Positions 1 to 9,218 of a stretch of DNA of 64,000 bases are shown piece by piece. The stretch's first letter is position 1. Each line of letters opens with the position of its first letter. Origin of the DNA: Streptomyces albus subsp. albus (GTDB lineage Bacteria; Actinomycetota; Actinomycetes; Streptomycetales; Streptomycetaceae); assembly GCF_000719865.1 (NCBI RefSeq), contig NZ_JOID01000015.1:248001-312000 (forward strand), given 5' to 3'. Below the pieces are notes generated by a model. That model worked only from the letters and a program-made list of their open reading frames with translations. It searched no databases and had not been told where the DNA came from. A program made the position numbers and the translations under genes.

Positions 1-39
1 AAGCGTCTGGAGGCCGCGGTCCAGGCCCTGCGCGGCTGA
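1..39 (+). CDS. C-terminal end of an unidentified protein (partial)
   Basis: The window opens inside a reading frame that ends with twelve residues (KRLEAAVQALRG) and a TGA stop. A strong hairpin follows 22 bases later, which fits the end of a transcription unit. The fragment is too short to assign a family. Confidence 0.5.
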   Translation, partial: KRLEAAVQALRG

Positions 40-60
40 CCCGGCGCCTGCCGCAAGGAC

Positions 61-98
61 GGAGAGAGCCGGTCCCCTCCGGGGGGCCGGCTCTCTCC
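61..98 (+). terminator. Strong hairpin terminator
   Basis: A perfect 12-bp stem (GGAGAGAGCCGG with its complement) is extended by an inner C4/G4 pairing. It lies just after the partial plus-strand gene and before the convergent CBS-domain gene, so it may stop transcription from both sides. No T-run follows, which is common in Streptomyces. Confidence 0.7.
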
Positions 99-194
99 GC
101 CGTTCCGGGCGCGGATTCCTCCGCCGTCCGGACGTCGGCCGTCTTCGCCGGCGGTCCGGGCGGCTCCGCCCCCGGGGCGGCGGCGCTCAGCCGC

Positions 195-596
195 TCAACC
201 CGCCAGAGCGGCCGGTTCCCTGCGGGCCGGCGACCAGCAGCGGATGATGTCCCGGACCGAGACCACCCCCACCGTCTCCTGGTCGTCGAGCACGATCAGA
301 TGCCGGAAGCCGCCGTGCGTCATCGCCGCCGCGGCTTCCTCCAGCGTCCAGCCGGGGGCGGCGAAGACGACATCGGTGGTCGTGTGGGCCTGCGCGGTCT
401 CGTGGTCCGGATCCTGGCCGGCGCCGATGGAGTCGATGATGTCGCGTTCGGTGAGGATGCCGATGCCACTGGTGTCGGGGTCGTGGACGATGGCGGCGCC
501 GACGCGGCGGTCCGACATCAGACGGGCTGCCTGACGCAGCGTGTGGGCGGGTCCGATGGTGAGGACCACGGTGCTCATGGCGTCACGGACGAGCAT
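195..596 (-). CDS. CBS-domain protein (two CBS repeats)
   Basis: The 133-residue protein consists almost entirely of a tandem CBS pair (about residues 5-60 and 72-128), a module that usually binds adenosyl ligands. The first repeat contains LTERDII and the second VVSVRDII, the usual end-of-CBS pattern. I chose the ATG at 596 rather than an ATG further upstream because GAAGGAGG lies at good spacing before it and the CBS fold begins at once. It is on the same strand as hisN, 210 bases downstream. There is no effector domain, so it is probably a stand-alone energy or redox sensor; its partner is unknown. Confidence 0.85.
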   Translation of the reverse strand: MLVRDAMSTVVLTIGPAHTLRQAARLMSDRRVGAAIVHDPDTSGIGILTERDIIDSIGAGQDPDHETAQAHTTTDVVFAAPGWTLEEAAAAMTHGGFRHLIVLDDQETVGVVSVRDIIRCWSPARREPAALAG

Positions 597-806
597 GGAG
601 TGGAGCCACCTCCTTCGCGGCTCCTCGGCCGGACCCCTCGCGGGAGCGGTCCGGAGAAGGAGGCGCACAAATGCACAAGCGGGGGAATTCTCATGTTCAC
701 ATGCGCTCGGGAGGCCGGGCAAGAGGGCGTACGGCGGTGATCCGGAGCCGCCCGGCGCATCGGTGGCGGGCGGTGGTCCGGCGGGCGGTCCGGCGGCGGT
801 CCGGCC

Positions 807-1604
807 CTAACGCGGATTCAGATAGCCCAGCAGCTCGCTGTGGAGGAGCCCGTTGGACGCCGCGGCGTTGCCGCCGCCGGGCCCCCGCACCCCGTCCAGA
901 CTGGTGAACTCCCCGCCGGCCTCCCGCACGATGACGGCGTTGGCCGCCATGTCCCAGAGCGACAGCTCCGGTTCGGCGCACATGTCCACCGAGCCCTCGG
1001 CGACCATCATGTACGGCCAGAAGTCGCCGTAGGCGCGGGTCCGCCAGCAGTCGCGGGTCAGATCCAGGAAGCCGTTCAGCCGGCCCTGCTCCTCCCACCC
1101 GGTCAGCGAGGAGTAGGCGAAGGACGCGTCCGAGATCTTCGAGACCTTCGAGACCCGCATCCGCGTCGCGGACGACAGGCTCCGCCCGGTGTACGCGCCC
1201 GAGCCCTGCGCCGCCCACCAGCGGCGGCCCAGCGCGGGCGCCGAGACCAGTCCCACGACCGGCTGGTGGCCGGACTCGCCCGGCGCCATGAGGGCGATCA
1301 GCGTGGCCCAGACCGGCACCCCGCGGACGTAGTTCTTGGTGCCGTCGATCGGATCGACGACCCAGCGCCGGGGACCGGACCCCTCGCTGCCGTACTCCTC
1401 GCCGAGCACCGTGTCCCGGGGCCGGGCGCGCCGCAGCGAGGTGCGGATCAGCTCCTCGGCGGCCTTGTCCGCCTCGCTCACGGGCGTCATGTCCGGCTTG
1501 GTGTCGACCTTGAGGTCGAGGGCCTTGAACCGGTCCATGGTCTGGGCGTCGGCGGCGTCCGCGAGGACATGGGCGAGGCGGAGATCGTCGTGATAGTCGG
1601 GCAT
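807..1604 (-). CDS. hisN: Histidinol-phosphatase, inositol monophosphatase family (HisN)
   Basis: This 265-residue protein carries the metal-binding motif of the IMPase superfamily (DPIDGTKNY, about residue 85), an upstream GEEYG segment, and WDMAANAVIVREAGG near the C-terminus. In actinobacteria the IMPase-type HisN removes phosphate from histidinol phosphate, the penultimate step of histidine synthesis. The position between rsgA/aroA and a CBS gene, with a divergent TetR gene, matches the hisN locus of S. coelicolor as I recall it. No ribosome-binding site precedes the ATG. Instead TACTGT lies six bases before it, suggesting a leaderless mRNA. A generic inositol monophosphatase is the main alternative. 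Confidence 0.85.
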   Translation of the reverse strand: MPDYHDDLRLAHVLADAADAQTMDRFKALDLKVDTKPDMTPVSEADKAAEELIRTSLRRARPRDTVLGEEYGSEGSGPRRWVVDPIDGTKNYVRGVPVWATLIALMAPGESGHQPVVGLVSAPALGRRWWAAQGSGAYTGRSLSSATRMRVSKVSKISDASFAYSSLTGWEEQGRLNGFLDLTRDCWRTRAYGDFWPYMMVAEGSVDMCAEPELSLWDMAANAVIVREAGGEFTSLDGVRGPGGGNAAASNGLLHSELLGYLNPR

Positions 1605-1616
1605 GTGCGAACAGTA
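1605..1616 (-). promoter_or_regulatory. Putative -10 box giving a leaderless hisN mRNA
   Basis: On the minus strand TACTGT (1616-1611) is followed by six bases and then the hisN ATG, so transcription would begin at or next to the A of the start codon. No good -35 box is visible. The call rests on the spacing pattern, shared with other genes in this window, and on the absence of a ribosome-binding site. Confidence 0.4.
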
Positions 1617-1768
1617 TCGACGCAGCTCGCGGCGGGCCACACGGCCCGGTCCGGACGGGATGCCGCCCCGGGCGGGCCGGGCACTCTTGACAGTCCCTGT
1701 CAGCGCGTCAATTCTGAGCCCACAGCAGCCGTGTGAGACCAGGACGGGGACGCGCCCGGGAGGCGACG

Positions 1769-2386
1769 ATGCCCACAGCACGCGAATCCTTGCTGGACGC
1801 CGCGCTCGCGGCACTCTCCGGGCGTCCCTGGCCCGGTGTGCGGATGGTCGACGTGGCGGTGGCCGCTCGGGTGTCCCGGCAGACCCTGTACAACGAGTTC
1901 GGCAGCAAGGACGGCCTGGCCCGGGCGCTCGTGCGGCGCGAGGTCGACCGCTATCTCGCGGGCGTGCGGCACGCGCTGGCCGGTCCGCCGCCGGGCGAAC
2001 CCGGTGAGCGGCTGGTGGCGGTGGCGGACTGGACGGCGCGGACGGCCCGTCACAACCCGCTGGTCCGGGCGGCCCTCACCGGCTGCTGGGGGGAGCGGCT
2101 GCCGCGGCCGCCCCGCACGGCAGCGGTGCAGCAGTCCGGCGGTTACGTCCCCGCGCAGCGCCGCGCGGACGGCCCGCTGCCCTCGCCGTCCGAACTGGTG
2201 GCGCAGATACGGGATCTGGCGGCGGCCGCCCTGGCGCCGGGCCGGCCGCCGGAGGAGGTTCAGCGGATGGCCGGGGTCTGCGAGATCGCCGTGCGGCTGG
2301 CCCTGTCCTGCGTGGTGGCCCCGGCCGGCGAGCGGGAGACCGGCCCGCTCATCCGCCGGGCCCTGCGCGGGGGCGGCGGTCTCTGA
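1769..2386 (+). CDS. TetR-family transcriptional regulator
   Basis: The 205-residue protein begins with a TetR-type helix-turn-helix (about residues 5-50; VAVAARVSRQTLYNEFGSKD spans the recognition helix). A helical ligand domain with no recognised ligand follows. The ATG at 1769 is preceded by GGGAGG at five bases, which decides the start. It is transcribed divergently from hisN across a 164-base gap, so hisN or its own gene are the first targets to consider. The same TetR/hisN arrangement is, from memory, conserved in streptomycetes. Confidence 0.85.
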   Translation: MPTARESLLDAALAALSGRPWPGVRMVDVAVAARVSRQTLYNEFGSKDGLARALVRREVDRYLAGVRHALAGPPPGEPGERLVAVADWTARTARHNPLVRAALTGCWGERLPRPPRTAAVQQSGGYVPAQRRADGPLPSPSELVAQIRDLAAAALAPGRPPEEVQRMAGVCEIAVRLALSCVVAPAGERETGPLIRRALRGGGGL

Positions 2387-2744
2387 GGCCCGTCTTCTCA
2401 GGCCGCTGTCCCGCCCGGTGACTCGGGGCGGTTTCCGGGGGTGGTGCCGTCCGGTGACTCGGGGCGGTTTCCGGGGCGGTGCCGTCCGCGGCCCGAACCC
2501 TCCTCCGCGGTCCGGTGGGTGCCCGCGCGGTGTGCGCGGTCCGCGGTGAACCGGGTGGTCTCGGGGCCGCCGTGCGGCGGTGGGGTCCCGTACCCCGGGG
2601 CATCCGGAGGGGGACTTTTCCTCCGGCGGTCACGCCGCCCCGCTGCCGGTCCGGCCCGCGGGGTGGCGGGAGCACCGAGGTGCGGGGAGCGCCGGGTCCT
2701 GCCCGACCGCCCGGCCCGGGCGAACCCGGGCGGAGCCGCGGTGC
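2387..2744. other. 358-base gap between convergent genes
   Basis: No gene is supported here. The stretch lies between the 3' ends of the TetR gene and rsgA and holds a two-copy tandem repeat (2415-2485). The rest is GC-rich sequence in which I see no promoter or RNA. Confidence 0.6.
2415..2485. repeat. Tandem direct repeat, 2 x 35/36 bp
   Basis: The unit begins CCGGTGACTCGGGGCGG and runs 36 bases at 2415-2450. It recurs immediately at 2451-2485 with a single deleted or changed base near its end. It lies outside any gene, downstream of the TetR stop codon. Confidence 0.85.
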
Positions 2745-3773
2745 TCAGTCCTCCTCGCGCCGTTCCCGCGTCGAGAGCAGTCGCCGCAGGGAGTACAGCC
2801 GCTGCGGATCGGCGTGGCCGTCGGCGACCCACTGGTCCAGCGCGCAGTCCGGTTCGTCGTGGCTGCAGGCCCGAGGGCAGCCCTCCGTGCCCGGCACGAG
2901 GTCGGGGAAGGCCAGGACGAACTGGGAGGGGTTCACGTGGTGGAGCCCGAAGGAGCGCACACCCGGGGTGTCGATCACCCAGCCGCCGCGCCGCTCCGGG
3001 GGCGCACCGGGAGTGTCCGGCAGCGGCAGGGCCAGCGCCGAGGTGGTGGTGTGCCGGCCGCGGCCGGTGACCGCGTTGACCACTCCGGTGGCCCGTGCCC
3101 GGTCCGGCACCAGGGCGTTGACCAGCGTCGTCTTGCCAACGCCGGAGTGCCCCACGAAGACGGTGATGCGCCCGGCCAGCCGTTCCCGCACCCGGTCGGC
3201 GGCGGCACCCTCGGCCAGCTCCTCACGGCTGGTCACCACGTACGGCACGCCCAGCGGCTCGTAGGTCTCCAACAGCGGAGCCGCGGGCGCCAGATCCGCC
3301 TTGGTGAGAACGAGCAGCGGGTCCAGCCCGGCGTCGAACGCGGCGACGAGGCAGCGGTCGATCAGCCGCGGCCGCGGTTCGGGGTCGGCGAGGGCGGTGA
3401 CGATGGCCAACTGGTCGGCGTTGGCGACGATCACGCGTTCGTACGGATCGTCGTCGTCGGCCGTGCGCCGCAGCACCGAGGAGCGCTTCTCCACCCGCAC
3501 GATCCGCGCCAGGGTGTCCTTGGCCCCGGACAGGTCGCCGACGATACCGACCCGGTCGCCCACCACGACGCTCTTGCGGCCCAGTTCGCGGGCCTTCATC
3601 GCGGTGACGCTGCGGCCGTCCACGAGGCAGGTGATCCGGCCGCGGTCGACGGTCAGCACCATGCCCTCGGCGGCGTCCTCGTGCTTGGGACGGATGCTGG
3701 TGCGCGGCCGGCTGCCCTTGCCCGGCCGGATCCGGACGTCGTCCTCGTCGGGGTGCTTGCCGTAGCGGCGCAT
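2745..3773 (-). CDS. rsgA: Ribosome small-subunit GTPase A (RsgA)
   Basis: The 342-residue protein has the circularly permuted GTPase order typical of RsgA/YjeQ. After an N-terminal OB-fold region come G4 (LTKAD, about residue 158), G1/P-loop (GHSGVGKTTL, about 208) and G3 (DTPG, about 268). A cysteine/histidine zinc motif (CPRACSHDEPDC) sits near the C-terminus. RsgA works in late 30S ribosome maturation. It starts 13 bases after aroA stops, so the two form an operon. Confidence 0.93.
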   Translation of the reverse strand: MRRYGKHPDEDDVRIRPGKGSRPRTSIRPKHEDAAEGMVLTVDRGRITCLVDGRSVTAMKARELGRKSVVVGDRVGIVGDLSGAKDTLARIVRVEKRSSVLRRTADDDDPYERVIVANADQLAIVTALADPEPRPRLIDRCLVAAFDAGLDPLLVLTKADLAPAAPLLETYEPLGVPYVVTSREELAEGAAADRVRERLAGRITVFVGHSGVGKTTLVNALVPDRARATGVVNAVTGRGRHTTTSALALPLPDTPGAPPERRGGWVIDTPGVRSFGLHHVNPSQFVLAFPDLVPGTEGCPRACSHDEPDCALDQWVADGHADPQRLYSLRRLLSTRERREED

Positions 3774-3786
3774 CGCGGGAGGTACC

Positions 3787-5145
3787 TCAGCCCTTCCGGG
3801 TGGGGGCCGCCGCCCGGGCGGGGCTCAGCATCTCCGTCCACAGCCCCGGGAAGTCCGGCAGCGTCTTGGCGGTGGTCGCCACGTTCTCGATCTCGACGCC
3901 CTGGACCCGCAGGCCGATGACGGCCGCGGCGGTCGCCAGGCGGTGGTCGTCGTAGGTGTGGAAGATCCCGCCGTGCAGCGGGCGGGGCCGGATGCGCAGC
4001 CCGTCCTCGGTCTCGCTGACGTCGCCGCCCAGCTCGTTGATCTCCTTGGTGAGCGCCGCGAGCCGGTCGGTCTCGTGCAGCCGCAGATGGGCCACGCCGC
4101 GCAGGACGGACTCGGAGTCGGCTAGGGCCGCGACGGCGGCGATGCCGGGCGTCAGCTCGCCGACGTCGCCGAGGTCCACGTCGATGCCGTGGACGCGGCC
4201 GGTGCCGGTGAACGTCAGGCCTTCCGCGGTGAGTTCGCAGGAGCCGCCCATCTCGGTGAAGATCTCACGCAGCGCGTCACCCGGCTGAGTGGTGTGCTCC
4301 GGCCAGTCGGGGATGGTGACCCGGCCGCCGGTGACGAGCGCCGCGGCCAGGAACGGCTGGGCGTTCGACAGATCCGGTTCGACGACGAGGTCGCGGCCGA
4401 GCAGCGCGCTGTGCGCGACCCGCCAGACGCCGGGCTCGCCGCCCGCCTCCGGGGTGTCCACGGCGGCACCGGCGGCGCGCAGCATGTCGACGGTCATCCG
4501 GATGTGCGGCATGGAGGGCAGGGCGCGGCCCACGTGCCGCAGTTCGACCCCCTGGTTGAAGCGCGGCGCCGAGAGCAGCAGCGCGCTGACGAACTGGGAG
4601 GACGAGGAGGCGTCGATCTCGACCCTGCCGCCGTCCAGGGCGCCGCTTCCGTGCACCGTCATCGGCAGCGAGCCGCGGCCCTCGTCGTCGATGCGGGCGC
4701 CGAGGGCGCGCAGGCCGTCGATGACGCCGTGCAGCGGGCGCTCGTGCGACCGGGGGTCGCCGTCGAAGCGGATCGGGCCGTCGGCCAGGGCGGCCACCGG
4801 CGGCAGGAAGCGCATCACCGTGCCGGCGTTGCCGACGTCCACGGTGGCCGGGCCGTGCAGGCCGGCGGGGATGATCCGCCAGGCCTCGCCGCCGGTGTCG
4901 TCACCGGAGCTGGAGGAGACGGTCTCCTCGATGCCGGTGCCCATGGCCCGCAAGGCCTCGGCCATGAGGAGGGTGTCGCGGGAGCGCAGCGGGCGGCGCA
5001 GCCAGCCGGGCTCGGAGGCAAGGGCGGCCAGCACCAGGCCGCGGTTCGTGACCGACTTCGAGCCCGGCACGGTGACGGTCGCGTCGACGGGGCCGGACGC
5101 GATCGGGGCGGGCCAGAGGGCGGTGTGCTCGGGGGTACCGGTCAT
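3787..5145 (-). CDS. aroA: 3-phosphoshikimate 1-carboxyvinyltransferase (EPSP synthase)
   Basis: This 452-residue enzyme joins shikimate-3-phosphate and PEP in the sixth step of the shikimate pathway. Family signatures are the N-terminal [20 protein letters not shown] near residue 115, [11 protein letters not shown] and the C-terminal [14 protein letters not shown] chose the ATG at 5145 because AAGGTGAGG precedes it; a GTG nine bases further upstream lies inside that ribosome-binding site. It is the first gene of an aroA-rsgA unit, and about 200 bases without a gene separate it from the M50-like gene upstream. Confidence 0.95.
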   Translation of the reverse strand: MTGTPEHTALWPAPIASGPVDATVTVPGSKSVTNRGLVLAALASEPGWLRRPLRSRDTLLMAEALRAMGTGIEETVSSSSGDDTGGEAWRIIPAGLHGPATVDVGNAGTVMRFLPPVAALADGPIRFDGDPRSHERPLHGVIDGLRALGARIDDEGRGSLPMTVHGSGALDGGRVEIDASSSSQFVSALLLSAPRFNQGVELRHVGRALPSMPHIRMTVDMLRAAGAAVDTPEAGGEPGVWRVAHSALLGRDLVVEPDLSNAQPFLAAALVTGGRVTIPDWPEHTTQPGDALREIFTEMGGSCELTAEGLTFTGTGRVHGIDVDLGDVGELTPGIAAVAALADSESVLRGVAHLRLHETDRLAALTKEINELGGDVSETEDGLRIRPRPLHGGIFHTYDDHRLATAAAVIGLRVQGVEIENVATTAKTLPDFPGLWTEMLSPARAAAPTRKG

Positions 5146-5343
5146 AAGCCTCACCTTAATGGCTCGCGGCTTGCCGGAAACTTCAACAAAACCGCCGCAA
5201 CGCGCTCGAAAGGTGTCAGCGGGATCGCTGTCTGTCCAGCCGGTTCCCGGCCGTTCCGCACGGTTCCGCGCCCGTTCCCCGCTGTTCCGTGGCGCTCCCC
5301 GCGCCGGAGCCCCGTCCGCGTCCGCGCCGGGTCGCGCGGCCCG

Positions 5344-6102
5344 TCACAGCCCCAGCAGCCAGCGCCCGCCGCCGGTCAGCGAGCAGAAGGTGACGGTGTG
5401 GAAGAGGAACAGCCACACCGCCGCCGGCGCGTGCGTCAGCCGCGCGAGCTGGTCCGCGTCGGAGTCCGGCGCCCCGCCCGCCGCCCTGTCGCCGGAGCCG
5501 AACGGCAGCCCCCGCCGGCCGGAGCGGCGCCGCTTGGCCTGGAGTTCGAAGACCGGCCGTACCCCGCCCAGCAGCAGGAACCACACGACGCCGTAGGCGA
5601 ACACCGCCTGGACGTCCGGTCCGGTCAGCCAGGAGACGCAGAAGAAGAGGGCACCGGTGAGGAGGACGGTGAGCACTCCGTAGGCGTTGCGGATCATCAC
5701 CAGCATCACGGCGAGCAGCCCCGTCGCGCTCCAGAGCAGGGCGGTGATGTGCCCCGCCGCCAGCAGCCAGGCACCGCCGAGGCCCAGCAGGGAGGGCGCG
5801 GTGTAGCCGGCGGCGGCGGTGAGGATCATGCCGAGCCCGGTGGGCTTTCCCCGGGAGACCGTCAGCCCGGAGGTGTCCGAGTGCAGCCGGATGCCGTCCA
5901 GCCGGCGGCCCGTGAGCAGCGCGACCAGCCCGTGGCCGCCCTCGTGGGCGATGGTCACGGCGTTCCGCGCGACCTGCCAGACCGGCCGCCACAGCACGGC
6001 CGCCAGCGCGACGGCCGCCGTCGCGAGCACCAGCCAGGAGGCCGGGTCGGGCTGGGAGCCGGTGACGCGATCCCACAGATCGCCGGGGCTGGTTATGTCC
6101 AT
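5344..6102 (-). CDS. M50-like integral membrane protein
   Basis: The 252-residue protein has about six to seven membrane segments. Near residue 49 it carries HEGGH, a match to the HExxH zinc motif of site-2-type (M50) peptidases, placed at the edge of a membrane helix as in that family. I see no clear second metal motif (the NPDG-type aspartate), so proteolytic activity is uncertain. I chose the ATG at 6102, immediately before the hydrophobic region; upstream in-frame ATGs would run into the divergent SRAP gene. The two genes share a 61-base divergent promoter region. Confidence 0.75.
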   Translation of the reverse strand: MDITSPGDLWDRVTGSQPDPASWLVLATAAVALAAVLWRPVWQVARNAVTIAHEGGHGLVALLTGRRLDGIRLHSDTSGLTVSRGKPTGLGMILTAAAGYTAPSLLGLGGAWLLAAGHITALLWSATGLLAVMLVMIRNAYGVLTVLLTGALFFCVSWLTGPDVQAVFAYGVVWFLLLGGVRPVFELQAKRRRSGRRGLPFGSGDRAAGGAPDSDADQLARLTHAPAAVWLFLFHTVTFCSLTGGGRWLLGL

Positions 6103-6163
6103 CGGGCAGCGGTCCCTCGGTGTGCTTGCGGTGATGTCGGGGCGTCGTGGCAGTCTGGCATCC

Positions 6164-6982
6164 ATGTGCGGCCGATACGCAGCGAGCCGGAATCCGGCGG
6201 AACTCGTGGACACCTTCGGGGTGGCCAAGTGGGACACGGCGGAGACCCTGGCGCCCGATTACAACATCGCCCCGACCAAGACCGTCTACGCGGTCCTGGA
6301 GCGGCCGGACAAGGAGGCGGAGGTCCCCGATCCCGTCCGGCAGCTGCGGACGCTGCGCTGGGGGCTCGTCCCGTCCTGGGCGAAGACCCCGGAGGGCGCG
6401 GCGCGGATGATCAACGCCCGGGCGGAGACGGTCCACGAGAAGCCCGCCTACCGCCGCGCCTTCACCTCCCGCCGCTGCCTGGTCCCGGCCGACGGCTACT
6501 ACGAGTGGATGACCGCGGCCGCCGAGCGGGAGCTGGAGGAGAAGGGCCGCAAGAAGCGGCCCCGCAAGCAGCCGTACTTCGTGACCCCGGTGGACGGCTC
6601 CGTCATGGCGATGGCCGGCCTGTACGAGTTCTGGCGCGACCGCACGCTGCCCGACGACCATCCGCAGGCGTGGTGGGTGACGTGCACGGTGCTGACCACG
6701 GAGGCCGAGACGACACCGCTCCCGGGGGCCCGCGCCGGAGCCGGCCCCCGGGCGCTGGCCGACATCCATCCCCGGATGCCGCTCGCGCTGCCGGCCGACC
6801 GCTGGGACGCCTGGCTGGACCCGCGCACCACCGATCCGGACCGGCTGCGGGAGCTGCTCGCCCCGCCCCCGCCCGGCACCGTCCGGGCCTACCCGGTCCC
6901 GACGGACGTCAGCAATGTCCGCAACAACGGCCCGGAACTGCTGAAGGAACTCGACGCGCCCGAGGAGGAGACCCTCTTCTGA
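6164..6982 (+). CDS. SRAP (HMCES/YedK-type) abasic-site DNA-protein crosslink protein
   Basis: The 272-residue protein has all SRAP landmarks. Cys2 follows the initiator Met (MCGRY), which is removed so that the cysteine bonds to abasic DNA. N in YNIAPT, E in GYYEW and H in IHPRMP complete the active site. The family shields abasic sites in single-stranded DNA. No ribosome-binding site is visible; CAGTCT lies seven bases before the ATG, so the message may be leaderless. Confidence 0.9.
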   Translation: MCGRYAASRNPAELVDTFGVAKWDTAETLAPDYNIAPTKTVYAVLERPDKEAEVPDPVRQLRTLRWGLVPSWAKTPEGAARMINARAETVHEKPAYRRAFTSRRCLVPADGYYEWMTAAAERELEEKGRKKRPRKQPYFVTPVDGSVMAMAGLYEFWRDRTLPDDHPQAWWVTCTVLTTEAETTPLPGARAGAGPRALADIHPRMPLALPADRWDAWLDPRTTDPDRLRELLAPPPPGTVRAYPVPTDVSNVRNNGPELLKELDAPEEETLF

Positions 6983-7017
6983 CGGGGCGGCGGGGCCGGA
7001 CCGGGGAGGATGGCGCC

Positions 7018-7797
7018 ATGGCAGACATCCCGGCAGATCTCCCGTCGGACAGCCCGGGGGGCACCCCGGTCGCGGCCCCGTCGTCCGGCGGCCGGCGGTC
7101 CGGCACCGGCGGCACCACCGGCCCCGCCCCCGCCCCCGGCGGAACCGAGACGGTCCCCACCCCCGCCGGAGACGCCCGCGTCACCTGGCACCCCGCCCTC
7201 CGTCCCCGGCTGGTCCTCGCCCTGGGCCACGGCGCCGGCGGCGGCATCGAGGCGCGCGATCTGCGGGCCCTGGCCGCCGCGCTGCCTGCCCGCGGGATCA
7301 CGGTGGCCCTGGTCGAGCAGCCCTGGCGGGTGGCGGGCAGGAAGGTCGCCCCCGCCCCGAGGACACTTGACGCCGCCTGGACCGCGCTCTGGCCCGCCCT
7401 GGCCGCGGCCGGCCCGCCCGTGGTCGCGGGCGGACGCAGTGCGGGGGCGCGCGTCGCCTGCCGCACGGCGCGGGCGCTGGGAGCGCACGCCGTGCTGGCG
7501 CTGTCCTTCCCGCTGCACCCGCCCGGCCGGCCGGAGAAGTCCCGCGCGGAGGAGCTGGCCGGGGCCGGGGTGCCCGTGCTGGTCGTCCAGGGTGCCCGCG
7601 ACCCCTTCGGCCGCCCGGAGGAGTTCCCGCCCGGGACCGAGATCGCCGAGGTGCCCGGCGGCGACCACGGCTTCGCCGTGCCGAAGAAGGCCTCAGTCCC
7701 CCAGGAACGGGCTATGGACCTCCTCACGGAGGCCGTCGCCGGCTGGCTCGGCCGGCTGCCCGACGAGCCGCGCTACGGACCGGCGGCCGCTCCGTAG
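7018..7797 (+). CDS. Alpha/beta hydrolase of the KANL3/Tex30-like family
   Basis: The 259-residue protein starts with a low-complexity Pro/Gly/Ser stretch of about 45 residues. The hydrolase fold follows: an oxyanion region (GHGAGGG), the nucleophile elbow GGRSAGAR (G-x-S-x-G), an acid in GARDPFG and the catalytic His in GGDHGF. GGAGG before the ATG at 7018 supports the start; a nearby ATG at 7010 is in another frame. It begins 35 bases after the SRAP stop and may be co-transcribed with it. Substrate unknown. Confidence 0.75.
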   Translation: MADIPADLPSDSPGGTPVAAPSSGGRRSGTGGTTGPAPAPGGTETVPTPAGDARVTWHPALRPRLVLALGHGAGGGIEARDLRALAAALPARGITVALVEQPWRVAGRKVAPAPRTLDAAWTALWPALAAAGPPVVAGGRSAGARVACRTARALGAHAVLALSFPLHPPGRPEKSRAEELAGAGVPVLVVQGARDPFGRPEEFPPGTEIAEVPGGDHGFAVPKKASVPQERAMDLLTEAVAGWLGRLPDEPRYGPAAAP

Positions 7798-7870
7798 CGG
7801 CGACCGGCCCCGGACGCGGAGGACGGCCGTGCCGCGGGGGAGGGACGGCTCGCGGGAGAAGCGGCTCGCG

Positions 7871-7896
7871 GGAATGCGGTGCCGGGGACCCGTGTT
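7871..7896 (+). promoter_or_regulatory. Sigma-R-dependent promoter of sigR (sigRp2)
   Basis: GGAAT at 7871-7875, an 18-base spacer and GTT at 7894-7896 match the sigma-R consensus (GGAAT-N18/19-GTT) exactly. In S. coelicolor sigR is autoregulated from such a promoter after disulfide stress. Transcription should begin near 7902, so the message would contain both the upstream ATG at 7960 and the GTG at 8119. Confidence 0.85.
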
Positions 7897-8118
7897 GTGC
7901 AGGAGGTCCGCACGGACCGGCCGCCCGCCGGTCACCGCCTCAGCGAGGGAGTCCTCTCCATGGGTTCGACGCAGTGCCCCGCGCGTCCGCAGACCGGCAC
8001 CGCCACGTGGTCGCGCGTCACGCTGCCCGCACCCGCCGGAGCCGCGGCGGGAGGGCATCGTCGTCTATCCTCCGATCCGAGTGGGTCCGCACCCGGACCC
8101 GCCACGTCGCTGGAGGAG

Positions 8119-8802
8119 GTGGGTCCGGTCACCGGGACCGACGCAGGGGCCGAAGACGGTCACGCCGAGGACAGTCGTACGGCCGAAACGGCAGAGGAGC
8201 GCAACGCCCGCTTCGAACGGGACGCCCTTCAGTTCCTCGACCAGATGTACTCCGCCGCGCTGCGCATGACCCGCAACCCGGCGGACGCCGAGGACCTCGT
8301 GCAGGAGACCTACGCGAAGGCGTACGGCTCCTTCCACCAGTTCCGTGAGGGCACCAATCTCAAGGCGTGGCTGTACCGCATCCTCACCAACACCTTCATC
8401 AACTCGTACCGGAAGAAGCAGCGCGAACCCCAGCGCAGCGCCGCCGAGGAGATCGAGGACTGGCAGCTCGCCCGCGCCGAGTCGCACATGTCGACGGGTC
8501 TGCGCTCGGCCGAGTCGCAGGCGCTGGACCGGCTGCCCGACTCGGACGTGAAGTCCGCCCTCCAGGCCATCCCCGAGGAGTTCCGCATCGCGGTCTATCT
8601 CGCGGATGTCGAGGGGTTTGCGTACAAGGAGATCGCGGACATCATGGGGACACCCATAGGAACCGTGATGTCGCGGCTCCACCGCGGCCGCCGCCAACTG
8701 CGCGGCCTGCTGGAGGACTACGCCCGTGAGCGCGGGCTCGTCCCCGCCGGTGCAGGTGCTGCGCCGGGCGAGTCGCACGATTCGAAAGGCTCGGGCTCAT
8801 GA
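8119..8802 (+). CDS. sigR: ECF sigma factor SigR (thiol-oxidative stress)
   Basis: The 227-residue main form starts at GTG 8119 behind GGAGGAG. Region 2 ([14 protein letters not shown]) recognises the -10 element and region 4 ([23 protein letters not shown]) the -35. SigR directs disulfide-stress genes, including its own operon. An in-frame ATG at 7960, with a GAGGGAG ribosome-binding site, would add 53 residues. This corresponds closely to the unstable long form sigma-R' of about 55 extra residues described in S. coelicolor. The stop overlaps the rsrA start (ATGA), so the two are translationally coupled. Confidence 0.95.
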   Translation: MGPVTGTDAGAEDGHAEDSRTAETAEERNARFERDALQFLDQMYSAALRMTRNPADAEDLVQETYAKAYGSFHQFREGTNLKAWLYRILTNTFINSYRKKQREPQRSAAEEIEDWQLARAESHMSTGLRSAESQALDRLPDSDVKSALQAIPEEFRIAVYLADVEGFAYKEIADIMGTPIGTVMSRLHRGRRQLRGLLEDYARERGLVPAGAGAAPGESHDSKGSGS

Positions 8803-9182
8803 GCTGCGGCAACCCGCACGAGATCGACTGCTCGGAGATTCTCGACCATCTGTACGAGTTCCTCGATCAGGAAATGCCGGCCGGGGACCGCGCCAAGTTC
8901 GAGACGCACATCGACGAGTGTTCGCCGTGCCTGGAGAAGTACGGTCTGGAGCAGGCCGTGAAGAAGCTCGTCAAACGCTGTTGCGGCCATGACGACGTGC
9001 CCGCCGACCTCCGCTCGAAGGTCATGGGCCGGATCGAGCTGGTCCGCTCCGGCGAGGCCGTCCCGGACAAGCCCGTGATGGAACGGCGCCCCGCCGAGCG
9101 CGACCCGGGAGCGTGCGGCACGGCCGCCCCCTCCCGGGAGACGGATTCCTCCACGGCCACCGCCCGCGCCGATTCGGCCTGA
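8799..9182 (+). CDS. rsrA: Zinc-binding redox-sensing anti-sigma factor RsrA
   Basis: The 127-residue protein matches the ZAS pattern residue for residue: C3, C11, H37, C41, C44, C61 and C62. In S. coelicolor RsrA these positions bind zinc and form the trigger disulfide that releases SigR. The C-terminal 30 or so residues are an Ala/Pro/Arg-rich tail, making this protein about 20 residues longer than the S. coelicolor one as I recall it. It overlaps sigR by four bases and is followed two bases later by a terminator. Confidence 0.95.
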   Translation: MSCGNPHEIDCSEILDHLYEFLDQEMPAGDRAKFETHIDECSPCLEKYGLEQAVKKLVKRCCGHDDVPADLRSKVMGRIELVRSGEAVPDKPVMERRPAERDPGACGTAAPSRETDSSTATARADSA

Positions 9183-9183
9183 C

Positions 9184-9218
9184 GGCCCCCGATTCACCCG
9201 AAGGGACGAATCGGGGCC
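9184..9218 (+). terminator. Terminator of the sigR-rsrA operon
   Basis: An inverted repeat GGCCCC(C)GATTC...GAATCGGGGCC with 11-bp arms lies directly after the rsrA stop codon. There is no T-run. Confidence 0.75.
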
